A DNA stretch of 8,343 nucleotides from Rhodospirillaceae bacterium (GTDB lineage: Bacteria > Pseudomonadota > Alphaproteobacteria > MPNO01 > UBA2964): assembly GCA_002712335.1 (NCBI GenBank), contig PATI01000016.1:120000-128342 (forward strand), in the 5' to 3' direction. Below the pieces are notes generated by a model. The model was not told where the DNA came from and ran no database searches. It saw only the letters and a program-made list of their open reading frames with translations. Position numbers and translations under genes: made by a program. Below are positions 7,316-8,343 of the stretch, in pieces; the stretch's first letter is position 1, and each line of letters opens with the position of its first letter.

Positions 7316-8343
7316 ATGAGTGAAAAAAATGAAGACAAAAAGGGTGTATTAAAAGCACGCCCGGGCCGACTTGAACTAAAAAAAACCGTTAATGCAGGTC
7401 AAGTGCGCCAAAGTTTTTCACATGGCCGCACTAAATCAGTTGCAGTGGAGGTCCGCAGAAAGCGAACCTTTACTCAAGGTGCTAGCGGTACAATGGAGGA
7501 ATTAAAAAAACAGGCTCCAGAAAAGTCGGCGGTAACCTCTGAAATTTCGCCAAAAGTAAAGGGTCGCTCTCCCGAAAAAACCGATAATGAAGAGACGCGA
7601 AGCCCCGTAGTTTTAAGAACTTTGACTGAGAAAGAGGCTGCTACTCGCGCTAGAGCACTGGAGGGTGCTCGTGGGGATGAAAGCGGTGCTAATGAAATAA
7701 TAGAGCGGACCTTGGAGGGTGCTGAAGCACGCAGGGCTGCTGCGAAGGCGGATGCTGAAGCAAAGGAGGCAGAAGCGGCAGCTAAAAAGGATGAGGAACA
7801 AAGGCGTTTAAAAGAAGAACAGCGGCGGGCAGAAGAAGAGGAGGTAGCTATACGGGCTGCGGAGCAGGCTGAAAAACTCAAGGAACGTATTTCATCCCGA
7901 AAGGTGGAGGTAGACACTGCAGAGGTAGAATCTGAAACGATCGAAAAGGGAGGGCGTACAAAAAAGAATGTTGAGCGGGTGACTGAGAAGCGTCCTGCAG
8001 CCCGACGAAATGAACCAAGGCGGCGGGCTGGAAAGTTGACCGTCGCACAAGCACTGAATGATGATGAAAGAGTACGAAGTTTAGCTTCTGTGCGGCGTGC
8101 CCGTGAACGCGAACGTCGCAATCTCAAACCAAAGCAACAGGAAAATGTTAAGGTAGTTCGTGAAGTTGTTGTACCTGAAACAATAACTGTACAAGAGCTT
8201 TCTAATCGTATGGCGGAGCGTGGGGTCGAGGTTATCCGGTGTTTGATGAAGTTAGGGGTCATGGCAACTCCACAACAAGCAAAGGCAGTAGAAAGGCTCA
8301 TTAAGAAAGGTGTAGCAAATACCTCAGAGGTAGCTGAATACTT
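7316..8343 (+). CDS. infB: Translation initiation factor IF-2, N-terminal part (3'-truncated)
   Basis: GTPase that brings initiator tRNA to the 30S subunit; only the N-terminal third is in the window (342 codons, open to the edge). The ATG at 7316 has AAGGG (7302-7306) upstream. Seen: the alphaproteobacterial arm ARPGRLELKKT (residues 14-24) and GQVRQSFSHGRTK (28-40), a variable charged linker with an Ala/Glu/Lys/Arg coiled-coil stretch (about 136-191), a basic patch (about 222-275), and the IF2_N domain beginning VPETITVQEL (286-295) and running to LMKLGVMAT (310-318). The G domain lies beyond the window. After residue 318 the sequence no longer resembles IF2 (see the separate entry). Last gene of the rimP-nusA-ylxR-infB operon here. 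Confidence 0.95.
   Translation, partial: MSEKNEDKKGVLKARPGRLELKKTVNAGQVRQSFSHGRTKSVAVEVRRKRTFTQGASGTMEELKKQAPEKSAVTSEISPKVKGRSPEKTDNEETRSPVVLRTLTEKEAATRARALEGARGDESGANEIIERTLEGAEARRAAAKADAEAKEAEAAAKKDEEQRRLKEEQRRAEEEEVAIRAAEQAEKLKERISSRKVEVDTAEVESETIEKGGRTKKNVERVTEKRPAARRNEPRRRAGKLTVAQALNDDERVRSLASVRRARERERRNLKPKQQENVKVVREVVVPETITVQELSNRMAERGVEVIRCLMKLGVMATPQQAKAVERLIKKGVANTSEVAEY
8270..8343 (+). other. infB-frame tail without IF2 similarity; possible junction
   Basis: Up to LMKLGVMAT the protein follows IF2_N. The expected continuation, roughly I-N/T-Q-x-[IL]-D-x-[DE]-T-A-x-L followed by a GH-x-V-x-R stretch, is replaced by PQQAKAV and ERLIKKGVANTSEVAEY. The frame stays open and no other frame restores IF2. 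The new piece reads like the start of a helix-turn-helix (ANTSEVAEY), which is only an impression. It could be a chimeric contig end, an insertion or rearrangement in infB, or lineage divergence. The stretch is too short to decide. Confidence 0.4.

Noticed and set aside
7721..7890. Low-complexity repeat-like DNA within infB
   Set aside because: No exact tandem unit; it encodes the charged coiled-coil linker usual in alphaproteobacterial IF2.
7474..8301. Long (275-codon) open frame on the minus strand
   Set aside because: It is antisense to infB, very rich in Ser, Arg and Ala, shows no domain, and reflects the Ala/Glu/Arg-biased codons of the IF2 linker.

Overview
The window is a conserved alphaproteobacterial housekeeping block, with every gene on the + strand: corC-like (5'-truncated) - lnt - metK - trmB - rimP - nusA - ylxR - infB (3'-truncated). 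The order matches the corC-lnt-(XRE)-metK-trmB-rimP-nusA-DUF448-infB neighbourhood of Alphaproteobacteria. The protein sequences agree: NusA carries the alphaproteobacterial core almost unchanged, YlxR is fused to an L7Ae-like domain, and IF2 has the characteristic N-terminal arm (PGRLELKK..., GQVRQSFSHGRTK). The IF2 stretch ending LMKLGVMAT resembles Rhodospirillales-type proteins more than Rhizobiales or Caulobacter ones, as far as memory allows. Base composition is AT-leaning, and TTG and GTG starts are used for three of the eight genes (lnt, metK, rimP). A low-GC, possibly uncultivated or marine relative of Rhodospirillales is a reasonable guess, not a proof.

Layout. Positions 1-2282 hold a CBS-domain CorC-like protein and apolipoprotein N-acyltransferase, translationally overlapped at TTGA. 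A 239-bp non-coding gap (2283-2521) follows. It contains an AT-rich perfect inverted repeat just after lnt and a possibly structured metK leader ending in a strong Shine-Dalgarno. MetK (SAM synthetase) is followed closely by TrmB, a SAM-dependent tRNA methyltransferase. A 148-bp gap (4375-4522) holds a strong intrinsic-terminator hairpin only 27 bp before rimP. The rest is the classical transcription/translation operon rimP-nusA-ylxR-infB, with gaps of 1, 26 and 12 bp.

Functionally the window covers envelope lipoprotein maturation, SAM supply, tRNA modification, 30S maturation, transcription elongation/antitermination and translation initiation. No mobile element, CRISPR array, tRNA or rRNA was seen, and I find no new biological system. 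The points worth a second look are: (1) trmB appears to start upstream of its first ATG, with either a non-AUG start or a slip/indel at an A8 run; (2) the terminator in front of rimP-nusA is placed like an attenuator; (3) the metK leader has no recognisable SAM riboswitch and the usual XRE-family gene is missing; (4) the infB reading frame stops resembling IF2 over the last 74 bp.
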